64,000 nt of DNA from Phaeodactylum tricornutum CCAP 1055/1. Taxonomy: Eukaryota > Bacillariophyta > Bacillariophyceae > Surirellales > Neidiaceae. Shown piece by piece: positions 1-10,187 of the stretch (position 1 is the stretch's first letter; every line of letters starts with the position of its first letter). Location of the stretch: positions 186,001 through 250,000 of the forward strand of contig NC_011695.1 of the NCBI RefSeq assembly GCF_000150955.2. The letters run 5' to 3'. The notes beneath the pieces were generated by a model, which saw only the letters and a list, made by a program, of their open reading frames with translations, did not search any database and was not told the origin of the DNA. Both the position numbers and the translations under genes were made by a program.

Positions 1-899
1 AGTAAGGAGGGGGAACCTAGCGGTGCCAGAATCGCCGACATTTTGTTGGGTGTTGCTAGAGGAATATCCACGACACTATTCGCGCCCATGGCAGCCTTGG
101 CAATACTGCGCACGTTGTACTCGCGATCGGCAATGCACGAGGTTGGCGAATCGGCAGACGATAGGAAGCGACTTTCGTATCGCAAAACGTTGCCAATATC
201 TAGTCGAGCCTTGTTGTAGGTTGCGTTTCCGCCAAACAAGGCCAGTCCACACGGTGCCAGGACATCTTTAGTCGTCGATTCAACGGTCCAGAGGCCACTG
301 AACCAGCTAGAGCAATGGAAGAACGACACACAATCCATAAGATTTATAAAAACACGCGCGTCAATAACACGTTACGACTCGGGCAACAAACCGTGCCGAG
401 GCTCAAGGATGTCTCGCGGGAGAACTCACCTTGGATACGCCACGTCCGGTCCTTCCATACCGTACGGTGGTGCATTGGCCAGATTTTCCGTCACTCGCGT
501 TTCTAGCATTCCTGTTGGTAGATCGGCCGACGGAGGATTCATCAAGGTGGCTGATGGTGATGATGATTGTCCGTCGAATGCGGCTGCGTCGCTCGGCCAG
601 CGGTAAAAGCAGGACGACCAAACCAGAGTCGCGGCGGTGACGAGACTGCGTCTTCGCAGAGTATCAAAGCTGTGGACGATTCCGGACGGTGGATCAACTA
701 AATTCGTAGCGAGGGGAATCACACGCTTTTCCGGATCAACGTCGGGTCGTTCGTGGTGGTGCCGGTGAAGTGGCACGAGGGCGAGGGGAAAGTTGACATT
801 TTGGACACACTTTCCGGCGAGGAAACTCCGAGAGCGTTTCACGCAGAGAAGAAGAGCGATTGTGTTGACAACGGATCTCAACTTTCCCGACTTGACCAT
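1..899 (-). CDS. Thylakoid-lumen protein, DUF6816 family (3' end cut by window edge)
   Basis: Two exons, 430..899 and <1..306, around a 123-nt intron (donor GTGAGT, acceptor CTCTAG); the phase-2 joint restores one frame. Exon 1 starts at the only sensible ATG and carries a hydrophobic signal segment, then a stretch with RRRSLVTAATL, a twin-arginine-like lumen signal ending near DAAAFDG. Across the joint the protein reads YPSWFSGLWTVESTTKDV, then CGLALFGGN, later IADREYNVRSIAKAAMG and VVDI; I recognise this as the DUF6816 pattern of algal and cyanobacterial lumen proteins. The role of the family is unknown to me. It runs off the left edge, so its end is not seen. It lies head to head with SEC61A across about 0.5 kb. 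The lumen address is an inference from the presequence. Confidence 0.7.
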
Positions 900-1408
900 G
901 TCTTCCCCTGGAACGCAGTGTCCTAGTAACCGGAGCCTCGCTCGATGGTTACCAAATAAGTGTAAGCAAGTCAGATGTGGACTCGTGCTGATTGTTGGAA
1001 GGTGTCGATCGCCTCTCGCATCGGTTCTTCGGAGGGCAGATCCACAACTATCTCCGGAGGCGCACGGACGTCAGTCACGAAAGAACACGATTCGTGGGAA
1101 GCTATTGACGACGAAGGACACGCGCCTCTATCTAATTCGTATGGTAAATGGTCTGTCGAAAGGTCAAAATTCCTGAATGTCTGCGTGCCGCGTGGCAGGA
1201 TTTCGACGGACAGACGGATCGGATCCGATCGGCAGCCAGCACTCGAAATGACTTTGTGCCTGCTTTTCCAGGGAACAAACTGTTACCGCGTCCTCAACTT
1301 TGGAGACAACGCCAGGCACCGCACGCACACACAATCCCAAACCGTTGCGGTCTCCTTCCCTCCCCTCGTTTGGTTTGTTGTGGTTGCACATTAGCTTTCG
1401 TTGCCACC
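900..1408. other. Divergent intergenic region, DUF6816 gene / SEC61A
   Basis: About 0.5 kb between the two start codons, so it must hold both promoters. Reading frames here are short and lack family features. I see no TKACWGTKA motif. The SEC61A start sits in a good context (GCCACCATG). Confidence 0.5.
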
Positions 1409-3221
1409 ATGCGGTTCCTTCATTTGATTCGTCCGGTCATGTGCGTCCTTCCGGAGGTCGCCAGTCCGGATCGCAAGGTATGTGGATCGACGTGCTTGCC
1501 TACTCGCAGACGGCTAGCGAGATGCCGTGATTCGAGGTGGGAAAACAGGACCCAGAACCGCACATTTTCGTAAGACGACGGACAGACTTCAGTAGATTTT
1601 CTACCAGAGCCTACGACAGCGGTGGAACCGTCACACCCAAATGCCTTGAAAAGGCCTCCCCGAGAAGCTTTCTCGGACGGCGATTGCACTATTGAGAACG
1701 GAGCTTTTAGCGCTTCTTTTTCATGCTGTACACAAATTTCGTATCATAGAAGCTGCTGGACTTGCATTGTTACTCAGCTGGTAGAGATGTGTTCGATTGC
1801 TGGAGCGTTTCTATTTCTAGTCCAGTATATTTGCTCTCCTAAACCATTTTTACTCGCATTCCAATTTTCAGATTCCCTTTCGTGAAAAGCTTCTTTGGAC
1901 TACCATTACGCTCTTTATCTTTTTGGTGTGTTGCCAGATTCCCATCTATGGAGTCCAGTCCGCTAAATCCTCGGATCCCTTTTACTGGATGCGTGTCATT
2001 CTCGCTTCCAACCGCGGTACACTCATGGAGTTGGGCATCTCGCCCATTGTTACTTCGGGTCTCGTCATGCAGTTGCTTGCCGGTTCTCGTATCATTGAGG
2101 TCGACTACAACGTCAAGGAGGATCGTGCGCTCTTCTCCGGAGCGCAAAAACTCTTTGGTATCCTCATTACGACGGGAGAAGCGATTGCGTACGTGGTGTC
2201 GGGCATGTACGGAGACTTGGGTTCCATCGGAGCGGGTAACGCCATTCTCATTATCGCGCAGCTCTTTTGCGCCGGTCTCATTGTTTTGACACTCGATGAA
2301 CTCTTGCAAAAGGGCTACGGTCTCGGATCGGGAATTTCACTCTTTATCGCCACCAACATTTGCGAAAATATTGTTTGGAAGGCCTTTTCTCCGACAACCA
2401 TCAACACGGGACGTGGAACCGAGTTTGAAGGAGCCATTATTGCTCTCTTTCATCTTTTGATTACCCGTAGCAACAAGATCCAAGCTCTCCGTGAAGCCTT
2501 CTACCGACAGAATCTTCCCAACGTGACGAATCTCTTGGCGACCGTCTTGATCTTTGTTATTGTTATTTACTTTCAAGGCTGGCGGGTCAACCTTCCCGTC
2601 AAGTACCAAAAGTACCGCGGTCAGGAAGGAAACTACCCCATCAAGCTGTTTTACACTTCCAACATGCCCATTATCCTTCAAACTGCTCTGGTGTCCAACT
2701 TGTACTTTGTCTCGCAGCTTTTGTACAATCGTGCCCCCACCAACATTCTCGTCCGCCTCCTCGGAAAATGGCAGGAAGTGGAAGGCTCGGCCGGTAACAA
2801 GATTCCGGTAGGAGGCATCGCCTACTACATTTCGCCTCCCCAGAGCTTTGCCGAAATCATTTACGATCCCTTTCACGCGGTTTTTTACCTGGTCTTCATC
2901 TTGACGGCCTGCGCTCTCTTTTCCAAGACGTGGATTGAGGTCAGCGGCGCCTCGGCTCGGGATGTTGCCAAGCAGTTGCGCGACAACCAAATGGTCATGA
3001 AGGGACACCGTGATTCGGCACTGATCCACGTGCTGAACCGGTACATCCCGACTGCCGCCGCTTTTGGTGGTATGTGCATCGGAGCGCTTTCCGTCATTGC
3101 CGATTTCATGGGCGCCATTGGTACCGGCACGGGTATCTTGTTGAGCGTCACAATTATCTTTCAGTTCTACGAAGCCTTTGTTAAAGAGCAGAAGGAAGGG
3201 ACGGGCGCTTTTGGATTTTAA
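1409..3221 (+). CDS. SEC61A: Sec61 alpha, protein-conducting channel of the ER translocon
   Basis: Pore subunit of the ER translocon, moving nascent proteins into or across the ER membrane with Sec61 beta and gamma. Exons 1409..1477 and 1872..3221 give about 472 residues, the normal length. Exon 1 encodes [20 protein letters not shown], the conserved N-terminus; the joint (CGCAAG then GTATGT; TTTTCAG then ATTCCC) reads [13 protein letters not shown]. Further landmarks are [26 protein letters not shown], and the C-terminal [20 protein letters not shown]. Ten or so membrane helices are evident. The 394-nt intron is the longest I can define in this window. Identity is near certain. Confidence 0.97.
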
Positions 3222-3758
3222 ATCGCGAGGTTTATTCCGAACAAGCTACTATACACACTATCATACACATTCTTCCTACACACACACACATTCATGAGAG
3301 AGCGAGTCGGCCTTTTCGTGGAATCCACAGAGACTTGCTCAGGACGAGCGCGTAATTGATTGGCGGTGGAAAGCAACAATTCTTGGTGAACATACTCGGC
3401 ACGGTCGCGTCCTGCAAAATAGCGTTGGAGGTGCATCTGGGGTCGGTTCCGTACGGGCTGGTGATTGTCGTCGTCGTCGTAAGCGAGATACGGCCGCGCG
3501 ATCACTCCGTCACGTTGTCGAAAGACACGAGACGGAAACCTCGGGCACAACGCCGCCACTGTCGTTGAGTACATTGTTGGATTATGCTTTTTTATCACCG
3601 CACCTTTACAGCCGAACTGCGTGAAAGCGCTCGAAGCCAGCACGTACCCGCTGGATTCCACCCTCTGGTCTCTTTTCTCTCTCTCTTGTTTTTTCATCCA
3701 CGCATCCAATTCAAACACATCACATAAAAAATAGTAGCTTGCGGTTAAAGTCGTATTG
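3222..3758. other. Convergent 3' intergenic region
   Basis: Tail-to-tail space between SEC61A and the PanE-type gene. It holds a short CA tract near 3278-3291 and a GTCGTCGTCGT run near 3467-3480. A 218-residue minus-strand frame spans it but has no recognisable domain. I see no gene. Confidence 0.45.
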
Positions 3759-5090
3759 TCACAGTGGAGTGTTTGGCAGGGAGGGTGGTTGCAATTTTCG
3801 AATCGCGTTGACGAGTTTTTCGTTGACGGGACACGGAATGCCCCAAGCCTGCCCTTGGCGTACCACGTATCCATTCAGATAATCAATTTCGGTCTGCCGC
3901 GACGCTTGTACGTCTCGCCACATGGAGGACTGATTCCGAGCCGTCTCTCGCATCACTTGATGCACGAACGCCTCTACGGCCTCTGCTTCCAGCGGCTCAC
4001 TGTTCCGTACGGTCCCCACCATAGCGTTTTGTACCGTGACGATTTCGTCCACGATTGAACGCATGGTGTGGTTAAAGTCCGGTACTCTGTCGGCAACATT
4101 GCCGTTAGAGACAGCGTACAAGGCAGTCAACGGATTGATGACACAATTGGCCGCCAGTTTGTACCACAGCAAGCGCTCCAATTCAGCCTGATCCACCGTT
4201 GTGGTGTTCAAACCGGCTCGGTCCCACAGCTCGGCGAGGAACGCCGTTTTGTGGTTGGATAGGACAATTTGGCCTTGACCGGCGTGGACAACCGTTTCCA
4301 TGTCGTCCCCACGTAGCCGGTAGACTCCGTATGTGAGTATGCCTAGGTGTAGAGTGCAGGCCAAATGAGAAGCCTGGTCATTCACGGCTTGCGCCAGGTA
4401 GCTTTCGAGTTCGTCCCTTACCGCCAATGCCCCGTTGCCCAACCAGACAATGTTGGTGACGGCGGTGGGCTTGTCGTCGGTAGTGTCCCGACGCAAAGCC
4501 AGAATTGAGCGGACGGACTCCAGAGCAGCTTTTGCTTGAAAGGCCTTGGTGGTCAGAATCAGATTCTGCACTGGTTTCTTGGGTCTGGGCGTGGCACAGA
4601 CTCGAGTTACCGTCCGTGCCGGAATGTGTACTAGCCGTGCATTGTGACGAGCATCCGCGTCGACTAACGTGGATGGTCCACGAGATTGTTGCAAACACAC
4701 CGTCACAACTTGGCCGTCCATGCGCGATACAAACAATTCTTCCCGCATCAAAACACGGAGTGGGTAGTTTGGAAAGGCCACGCGCACACCGGCCGCCAGG
4801 AAGAGCCCCACGGCCCCCGCCCCCAGAATCGTCAAGGGTTGTGGTACGAAGGGAGCCGACGACTTTGGCATTGGCGTCGGAGATCCGGCAGGAGACGGTC
4901 GCGATGGTCTGGTCGAGTCCGACACTGGTTTGGCGGTGTGAACCGTAATACTTCCCAGAGTCCGGCGTGACGGATCACGGACGGATACGGACCGGACGCC
5001 ACCGTAGCGCGTTGGTGCAAGCCTACGAACGCACACGTGCGACGAGGGTCGTATCCCTACCCACCACACTCCGGGACACACCAACGTCAT
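3759..5090 (-). CDS. 2-dehydropantoate 2-reductase (ketopantoate reductase, PanE/ApbA family)
   Basis: NADPH-dependent reduction of 2-dehydropantoate to pantoate, the step before pantothenate and CoA. The Rossmann motif LTILGAGAVGLFLAAG opens the domain; LTTKAFQ carries the family lysine, WLGNGALAVRDEL follows, then NCVINPLTALY and the C-terminal signature SSMWRDVQASRQTEIDYLNG, which matches the bacterial and fungal enzymes closely. The open frame extends to 5207, but I take the ATG at 5088-5090: the roughly 85 residues before the Rossmann motif are then Arg/Ser/Pro rich and could be a mitochondrial or plastid presequence. An even later start is possible. The frame has no visible intron. The family is clear; substrate could be another 2-oxo acid, as in other PanE paralogues. 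Confidence 0.88.
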   Translation of the reverse strand: MTLVCPGVWWVGIRPSSHVCVRRLAPTRYGGVRSVSVRDPSRRTLGSITVHTAKPVSDSTRPSRPSPAGSPTPMPKSSAPFVPQPLTILGAGAVGLFLAAGVRVAFPNYPLRVLMREELFVSRMDGQVVTVCLQQSRGPSTLVDADARHNARLVHIPARTVTRVCATPRPKKPVQNLILTTKAFQAKAALESVRSILALRRDTTDDKPTAVTNIVWLGNGALAVRDELESYLAQAVNDQASHLACTLHLGILTYGVYRLRGDDMETVVHAGQGQIVLSNHKTAFLAELWDRAGLNTTTVDQAELERLLWYKLAANCVINPLTALYAVSNGNVADRVPDFNHTMRSIVDEIVTVQNAMVGTVRNSEPLEAEAVEAFVHQVMRETARNQSSMWRDVQASRQTEIDYLNGYVVRQGQAWGIPCPVNEKLVNAIRKLQPPSLPNTPL

Positions 5091-5666
5091 GATCCGTGGC
5101 GACCAAACAGTAAAGCCTCGGGAGATACACACAACGGCGCACCCAGGGTACCCAACAGCCAACGCGTGGGGTAAAAGAATATATAGATGGAACGGAACGT
5201 CGTCCAAAGTTGTCGTATCGGCAACATAAATCCGGATCCGTGTTGGAAGGGAAACAAGTCCCGAATCGACAATGATTCCCTCTAACTGTCACTCTCATGT
5301 CAGAGTCCAAAGACCATATTTTGCTCTGTCCGTCGCCCGCTGAATCCATTCGGGAATGTACGGTAACTCTGGGACTCGGTTACCCGTGCGCTCCGAACCG
5401 TAGGTTGGCGTTCCACCATCGTCCACGTGAATGGATCGAATCCCGTCGTGGAACTCTCGGATCCGAAATCCAACGCCAAGGACTGGTGGGGCGGGCGAGC
5501 GGCTCGGCCGACCCGACAGTGACAACGGATGCTACCGAGTGCCTGTCTGACCTTGGGCGGACGTGCCCCAATCGCCTCAACCAACGCCGCTATCACTTTC
5601 TCTTCCCGTTTGTGTGCGTGTGTGTGTGTGTGTCTCTCTCTCTCCCACGCCCCACTGCGAACAAGA
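5091..5666. other. Divergent intergenic region with TAACTGTCA and microsatellite
   Basis: Separates the PanE-type gene from the amino-acid transporter gene. It contains TAACTGTCA at 5283-5291, a variant of the recurring TKACWGTKA motif, and a GT/CT microsatellite at 5611-5644 close to the transporter start. If the PanE frame starts at 5207 the region is shorter. Confidence 0.45.
5611..5644 (+). repeat. GT/CT microsatellite in the transporter 5' leader
   Basis: An imperfect run of TG dinucleotides followed by a run of TC, 22 bases before the chosen start codon. On the opposite strand it can form alternating purine/pyrimidine DNA. It probably lies in the 5' untranslated leader. Confidence 0.8.
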
Positions 5667-7118
5667 ATGCCGACGCGTACGACCGTTTTCGTCGGACTCT
5701 GGTTGCTGGCGGCTGCCAGTCTGCCAACGACCCACGCGTGGCAAGCGTCCCCGTGGACTCGTTCTACTTTGCGTTCCTCGTCGACGGCGCCACCGTCCGC
5801 TCGTTCCGTCACGACGCAACGATCCCGTCTCGCCTCAGCAGTCGCCACTGCCGACGAACCACCGTTGCAGGGAACGGGGACCGCTTCGATTCCGCAAGAA
5901 GTCTTTAATCTCGTCAAGGGCATTGTCGGCGCCGGAGTCCTTTCGCTGCCTTCGGGGATTGCCGCCTTTGGGAACGCTCCCTCCGCCGTACTCCCCGCCG
6001 TCCTCCTCATTTCACTCATTGGCGCACTCTCCGCCTACGGGTTCGCCTTAATTGGACGCGTCTGCAGTTTGACCGGCACCACCTCCTACCGGGACGCCTG
6101 GAACGAATCCGTCTCGCCCAAAACGTCGTGGATCACGGCTTGGTCGGTTACCTTTATGACCATTAACGCCACCTTGGCCTACAGCATGATTCTGGGAGAA
6201 ACATTCCAATCCCTCCTACTCACCGCCGGATACGCCTGGAGCAAAACAAAGATTCTCGCCCTGCTCACCACTACCGTCCTCTTGCCCCTCTGTTTACTGA
6301 AAAACCTCAGTTCGCTGGCACCCTTTTCTCTCCTGGGTTCACTGGGAATGGTCTACACCGCCATCGCCATGGGAATCCGCTACGTGACCAAGGCCTACGT
6401 CGGCACGGGAAAGTTCGCCGCGGACTTGCCGCGAGCCTTGCAGCCGTCCTTTGGAGCGATTGGGGCCTCCGGGGTTTACAACGCCAAGGCCAGTATACTG
6501 CTCGGCATGCTGTCGACGGCCTACATGGCCCACTTCAACGCTCCCAAATTCTATACCGAACTCCGGAACAACACTGTCCCGCGGTACGTCAAAGTCGTCG
6601 CCACCTCCTTTGGAATTTCCATCGCCTTGTTCGCCACCATGGCCTCCCTCGGATTCTTGACCTTTGGAGCCGCGTCCAGTGGACTCATTCTCAACAATTA
6701 TTCCATCAAGGACAACTTGATGGGCCTTTCGCGGATTGCCGTTGCCGTTAGTCTCGTCTTTTCGTACCCCTTGGCCTTTGTCGGAGCCCGCGACGGGATT
6801 CTAGACGTGGCCAACGTGGCCCCGGAAAAACGGTCCACCGGATTGTTGAACGCCTTGACGGTCGGATTGCTGTCCTTGGTTACTGGACTGGCCTTGGTGA
6901 TCCCGGATGTCTCCTTTGTCATGGCCTTTGGGGGTTCCACCTTGGGCAACGCCTTGATTTACATCTTCCCCGCCTTGATGTTCCGCGGGGCGGTCCGCAA
7001 ACTCAAGGCACCCACCAAAGGACAGCGCCGTGAAGTCAAACTCGCCATGACGTCGGCCTTGGTCGGACTCGGTATGGGAGTAGTCGGTGCCGTCAAGGCT
7101 GTACAGTCGGTTCTCTAA
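5667..7118 (+). CDS. Plastid-targeted amino-acid transporter, AAAP/SLC38-like
   Basis: The open frame begins at 5529, but the ATG at 5667 gives a classical diatom plastid presequence: a hydrophobic signal (VFVGLWLLAAASLPTTHA) followed at once by WQASP and a Ser/Thr/Arg-rich transit stretch. The mature part starts at IPQEVFNLVKGIVGAGVLSLP, the hallmark first helix of the amino acid/auxin permease (AAAP) superfamily, and continues through about 11 hydrophobic segments; a typical tail is FGGSTLGNALIYIFPALMF. About 483 residues. It probably moves amino acids across a plastid envelope membrane; the substrate cannot be told. A microsatellite lies in its leader. Confidence 0.85.
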   Translation: MPTRTTVFVGLWLLAAASLPTTHAWQASPWTRSTLRSSSTAPPSARSVTTQRSRLASAVATADEPPLQGTGTASIPQEVFNLVKGIVGAGVLSLPSGIAAFGNAPSAVLPAVLLISLIGALSAYGFALIGRVCSLTGTTSYRDAWNESVSPKTSWITAWSVTFMTINATLAYSMILGETFQSLLLTAGYAWSKTKILALLTTTVLLPLCLLKNLSSLAPFSLLGSLGMVYTAIAMGIRYVTKAYVGTGKFAADLPRALQPSFGAIGASGVYNAKASILLGMLSTAYMAHFNAPKFYTELRNNTVPRYVKVVATSFGISIALFATMASLGFLTFGAASSGLILNNYSIKDNLMGLSRIAVAVSLVFSYPLAFVGARDGILDVANVAPEKRSTGLLNALTVGLLSLVTGLALVIPDVSFVMAFGGSTLGNALIYIFPALMFRGAVRKLKAPTKGQRREVKLAMTSALVGLGMGVVGAVKAVQSVL

Positions 7119-7627
7119 CAAATCGAGTCCTGCTCTCTCGTGGTACTGTTCGTGACAATAACGATTTAGAACAGGGGGCCCCAAGTGTGATTGAGAAGGG
7201 TCCTGGAATGCAGTGTCACCAGGAACGAGATCTGTTTACAGTTTATTGTAAATCTAGTCTCGGAACGTGGTTAACCATTGATATATGTACCTAATTACGA
7301 ACTAGCGAGAGTGGACACCAACGCAGAATTGGGTAACAATCAATGTAGTTGTCTTGCCGAAAGTCGTCCGTCCAAGTGCGAACCCAAGGCGATCGTAGTA
7401 AGAGCACGCCCGATTTATGTAAATAGGGATCACAGTTGATTGTCCCGTGTCGCACACTACGTTGTCTTCTTCACGAACAGTACAAAGGCGAGAATCGCCA
7501 AGACTCATTTTTCACAACCGTTGCCTGTCCAGCTTCTCTGACGAAAGAGACGTCTCTGTTTCCCAGACTAAGAGCAGTGAGCATTCGTCTTGTTCCGCAA
7601 ACGTATACTAGAGTCCAAAGAAAAGAA
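7119..7627. other. Intergenic region upstream of the fibrillin gene
   Basis: Holds the 3' end of the transporter gene and the promoter and leader of the fibrillin gene. The frame of the latter is open back to 7436, but that part lacks a signal sequence. I see nothing else. Confidence 0.4.
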
Positions 7628-8317
7628 ATGCCCGGCAGAGTCGTGCCGCTCTCTCTGTTGGCTGTCGTCTGCGCCAGCGACCTTTTCCGTAGTACCCTGG
7701 CGTTCCATCCAAAGGTCTCAACAAGTAGTCGGACTATTCCTCCATCCACAACACAGCTGCACGCCTTTGGATTTTTGAATGGTCTCTTGGAGAGTGGCTC
7801 GAAAAAAACGAAAGCAGCCAGTAGTACCAAAGCGTCCGCGCTCAAACAAAAGTTGCTCGCTGCATGCTCGGAGGACAAGCCGGACAGGTCAATAATTGAA
7901 GCCACAATTCAAGAGCTTGAAACGCTTTCACCCGTAACGGCAACTGCTTCTAGTCCCTTGTTACAGAAAAAATGGGAGATGATTTGGACCACCGAAAAAG
8001 AAATCAATTTTTTCGTAGAACGAGGCTTTTCCAGTAAAATATTTCAAACCATCGACGGATCTGTTTTGACGAACAACATTCCTTTCATTAAGGGCGGATC
8101 CTTTAATGTGACAGGTAGTCTCTCGGTTCCAGACATTGAGGGCATACGGACCGAGTTCACCTTTTCCGAGGCTGCCTTGGACCTGGCCAAGTGGGGTACA
8201 TACAAACTACCACCTGTGGGAAAAGGATGGTTTGACACACTCTATCTTGACGACACGCTACGGGTGGATCTCAACAGTCGAAACGATATTCTGATTTGCA
8301 AACCTGATGAAGCATAA
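7628..8317 (+). CDS. Plastid lipid-associated protein (PAP/fibrillin domain)
   Basis: The ATG at 7628 starts a signal peptide (VVPLSLLAVVCASDLFRSTL) with an AFHP cleavage region, the diatom plastid signature, so I prefer it to the upstream in-frame start at 7436. The mature protein has the fibrillin pattern: KQKLLAACSEDKPDRSIIEATIQELE, a linker, then LLQKKWEMIWTTEKEINFF, and near the end a strand pair with KWGTYKLPPVGKGWFDTLYLDDTLRVD. Such proteins bind lipids in thylakoids and plastoglobules. About 229 residues, no intron. Which fibrillin subgroup it belongs to is not clear. Confidence 0.82.
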   Translation: MPGRVVPLSLLAVVCASDLFRSTLAFHPKVSTSSRTIPPSTTQLHAFGFLNGLLESGSKKTKAASSTKASALKQKLLAACSEDKPDRSIIEATIQELETLSPVTATASSPLLQKKWEMIWTTEKEINFFVERGFSSKIFQTIDGSVLTNNIPFIKGGSFNVTGSLSVPDIEGIRTEFTFSEAALDLAKWGTYKLPPVGKGWFDTLYLDDTLRVDLNSRNDILICKPDEA

Positions 8318-8928
8318 GGATGGAACAGGAAGTAAAATGCTTTGACGAAAAAGAAATCTCGCATGCGAATCCAGACTTGCAAAGTTTTGACAGACAGTGA
8401 CATGCAACGCAATCTGATTCATTGGCCCATTGATGCAAGCCACGAAGATCGCCTTATAGGCAGTAAAACCAAGCTAGTATAAGTTAATATCGTTGCTGAC
8501 GGGGCAAGCATGGCCAACTAGGTAGCTGCATCGCTGCCAGAGTTCCTCTTCTGATTTATCGTACGGTTTACTCCTGAGCGAAGACATCATTGAGCGTAAA
8601 CCAATTGGTTGCAAGAATGCACGACGTGGTCCTGCAGGTTCAAAAGATAGCTTACAGGCAGCTCTCTACCAGTGCAACTGCTGGGTTTGGGATCTAGTCC
8701 ATAATAAAAGTCGGCTTTTCTTTCTGCTGAGAGTCAACAACTCGAGCTGTTATAATTTTAACGAATGCTAATACAGAAGCAAAAAATGACTTTTCAACGT
8801 TTAAAAGGAAACATTTTGAAAATTTATGTGTTTTTGCTTCATCCATTTCACAACACTACCGTCACGTGAAAAATGGTCTTGCCCTTACACAAGGTAGATG
8901 CTACAGTCGTGAAGGACGATTCGGCGAG
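8318..8928. other. Intergenic region, fibrillin to PP2C
   Basis: AT-rich from about 8700 to 8870, with ATG-poor sequence and no convincing reading frame. It should carry the fibrillin 3' end and the PP2C promoter. I see no repeat or RNA gene. Confidence 0.4.
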
Positions 8929-10062
8929 ATGATTCGCAGCAGGATCCTTGTTTCACTCCGACGGACGCTCGTAGTATACATTTTTGGCCTACTCTGGTCC
9001 TGTGTTTCCGCGCTTGGAAGGCCAGCGTATATAGTTGCTACCGACAGGAGACCGAGCTGTATCTTTCCTTCGACAAGTCTTCGTCATTTTGCCGCTCCAA
9101 TCAATCTTGCGGATGTTGGAGTGTTCAATATTCCGGGGAGCGATCCCGAACGACCCAGAAAGGTAAATCAAGATCGTCATTTTTTGTTTCAGAACGACGA
9201 AACGATCGTGGTGGGAGTGATGGATGGGCATGGAAAGGACGGCCACAAATTGACAGAGTTTCTTGCCACACAACTTCCCTTTCGCTTAAAAGAAAGCTTA
9301 AACAGTAGCACACTGAACAAATCCGACCATGCGGCCTTACGGGAAATGGAAGAAAGGCTCGTGACTTTGGGGAAAGCGAAATCCACCTCCATGAGCGAGG
9401 AGCACGATGTCGTTTCTGGTGCTTTGATCCAGGCTTTTCACCTTGCTCACCATGATGCATGTCAGAATACTGCAGTCCCCGCCGGTAGATCGGGAACCAC
9501 TTGTGTTGCATGTGTCGTCACCGATGATTCTATTGTAACGGCCAGTGTCGGAGACTCCACGCTTATTTTAGGTTTGTATGCCGCTCCCGACGTAGCTGCG
9601 GAAGGATACGTTCTTTCCACGGAAGTTCTATCTGTTCGCACAACCGTTCAAATTGAAGGAGAAAGATCAAGAATCCAAGCAGGAGAGGGACGTGTGGATG
9701 GAAATGGGAATGTCTTCTATGGACCTGTAGGAATCGCCATGACAAGAGCCTTGGGCGACGCTGTCATGCTTCGAGCAGGAATTTTGCCAACTCCAATGAT
9801 CCGAAATTTCAATCGGCCTGTGAGTCACGCCCAAGAGGAAACTGGTGAAATTTTGTCCATGATTGTTCTCGGGAGTGACGGAGTGTTTGACGTAATGACG
9901 AAAGAGGACGTTATACAATTGGCCGGCCAAGTTATACAGGAGTTTGAATCGACTAAGACTGCCGCCGAAGCCATTTGTAACGAAGCCAGGCGACGATGGC
10001 TAGCAAACTTGCCGATAGAACCGAAGGTGGATGATATAACCTGCGCAGTAGTTCAGATATAG
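8929..10062 (+). CDS. PP2C-type protein serine/threonine phosphatase with signal sequence
   Basis: Metal-dependent phosphatase (PPM family). Metal-binding motif VVGVMDGHGKDGH, then GRSGTTCVACVVTDDSIVTASVGDST, the ALGD motif in MTRALGDAVMLRAG, SDGVFDVMTKEDVI and the final DDITCAVV, all in the usual order. I choose the ATG at 8929 over the one at 8866 because it begins a signal-like segment (LVVYIFGLLWSCVSALG) with Arg residues before it. That suggests entry to the secretory route or plastid. About 377 residues, intronless. The family is secure; location and substrates are inferred or unknown. Confidence 0.9.
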   Translation: MIRSRILVSLRRTLVVYIFGLLWSCVSALGRPAYIVATDRRPSCIFPSTSLRHFAAPINLADVGVFNIPGSDPERPRKVNQDRHFLFQNDETIVVGVMDGHGKDGHKLTEFLATQLPFRLKESLNSSTLNKSDHAALREMEERLVTLGKAKSTSMSEEHDVVSGALIQAFHLAHHDACQNTAVPAGRSGTTCVACVVTDDSIVTASVGDSTLILGLYAAPDVAAEGYVLSTEVLSVRTTVQIEGERSRIQAGEGRVDGNGNVFYGPVGIAMTRALGDAVMLRAGILPTPMIRNFNRPVSHAQEETGEILSMIVLGSDGVFDVMTKEDVIQLAGQVIQEFESTKTAAEAICNEARRRWLANLPIEPKVDDITCAVVQI

Positions 10063-10187
10063 CCACTGTTGGAAAAACGAGGCCTCTGTTGAGAAGGAAT
10101 GGTTTGTCTTTTCGAAAGATGGCTTTTAACAATAAAATTTAAATGAAAGTGTTCAGTGTTGAAGTGACCAAGTTAAAAACTTCACTT

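Noticed and set aside
1765-1830. tRNA-like sequence in the SEC61A intron (CTCAGCTGGTAGAG followed by GTTCGATTG)
   Set aside because: The first part looks like a D-arm, but the spacing to the T-arm-like part is far too short and acceptor and anticodon stems do not form.
3218-3874. 218-codon minus-strand frame downstream of SEC61A
   Set aside because: It overlaps the 3' end of the PanE-type gene and has no recognisable feature.
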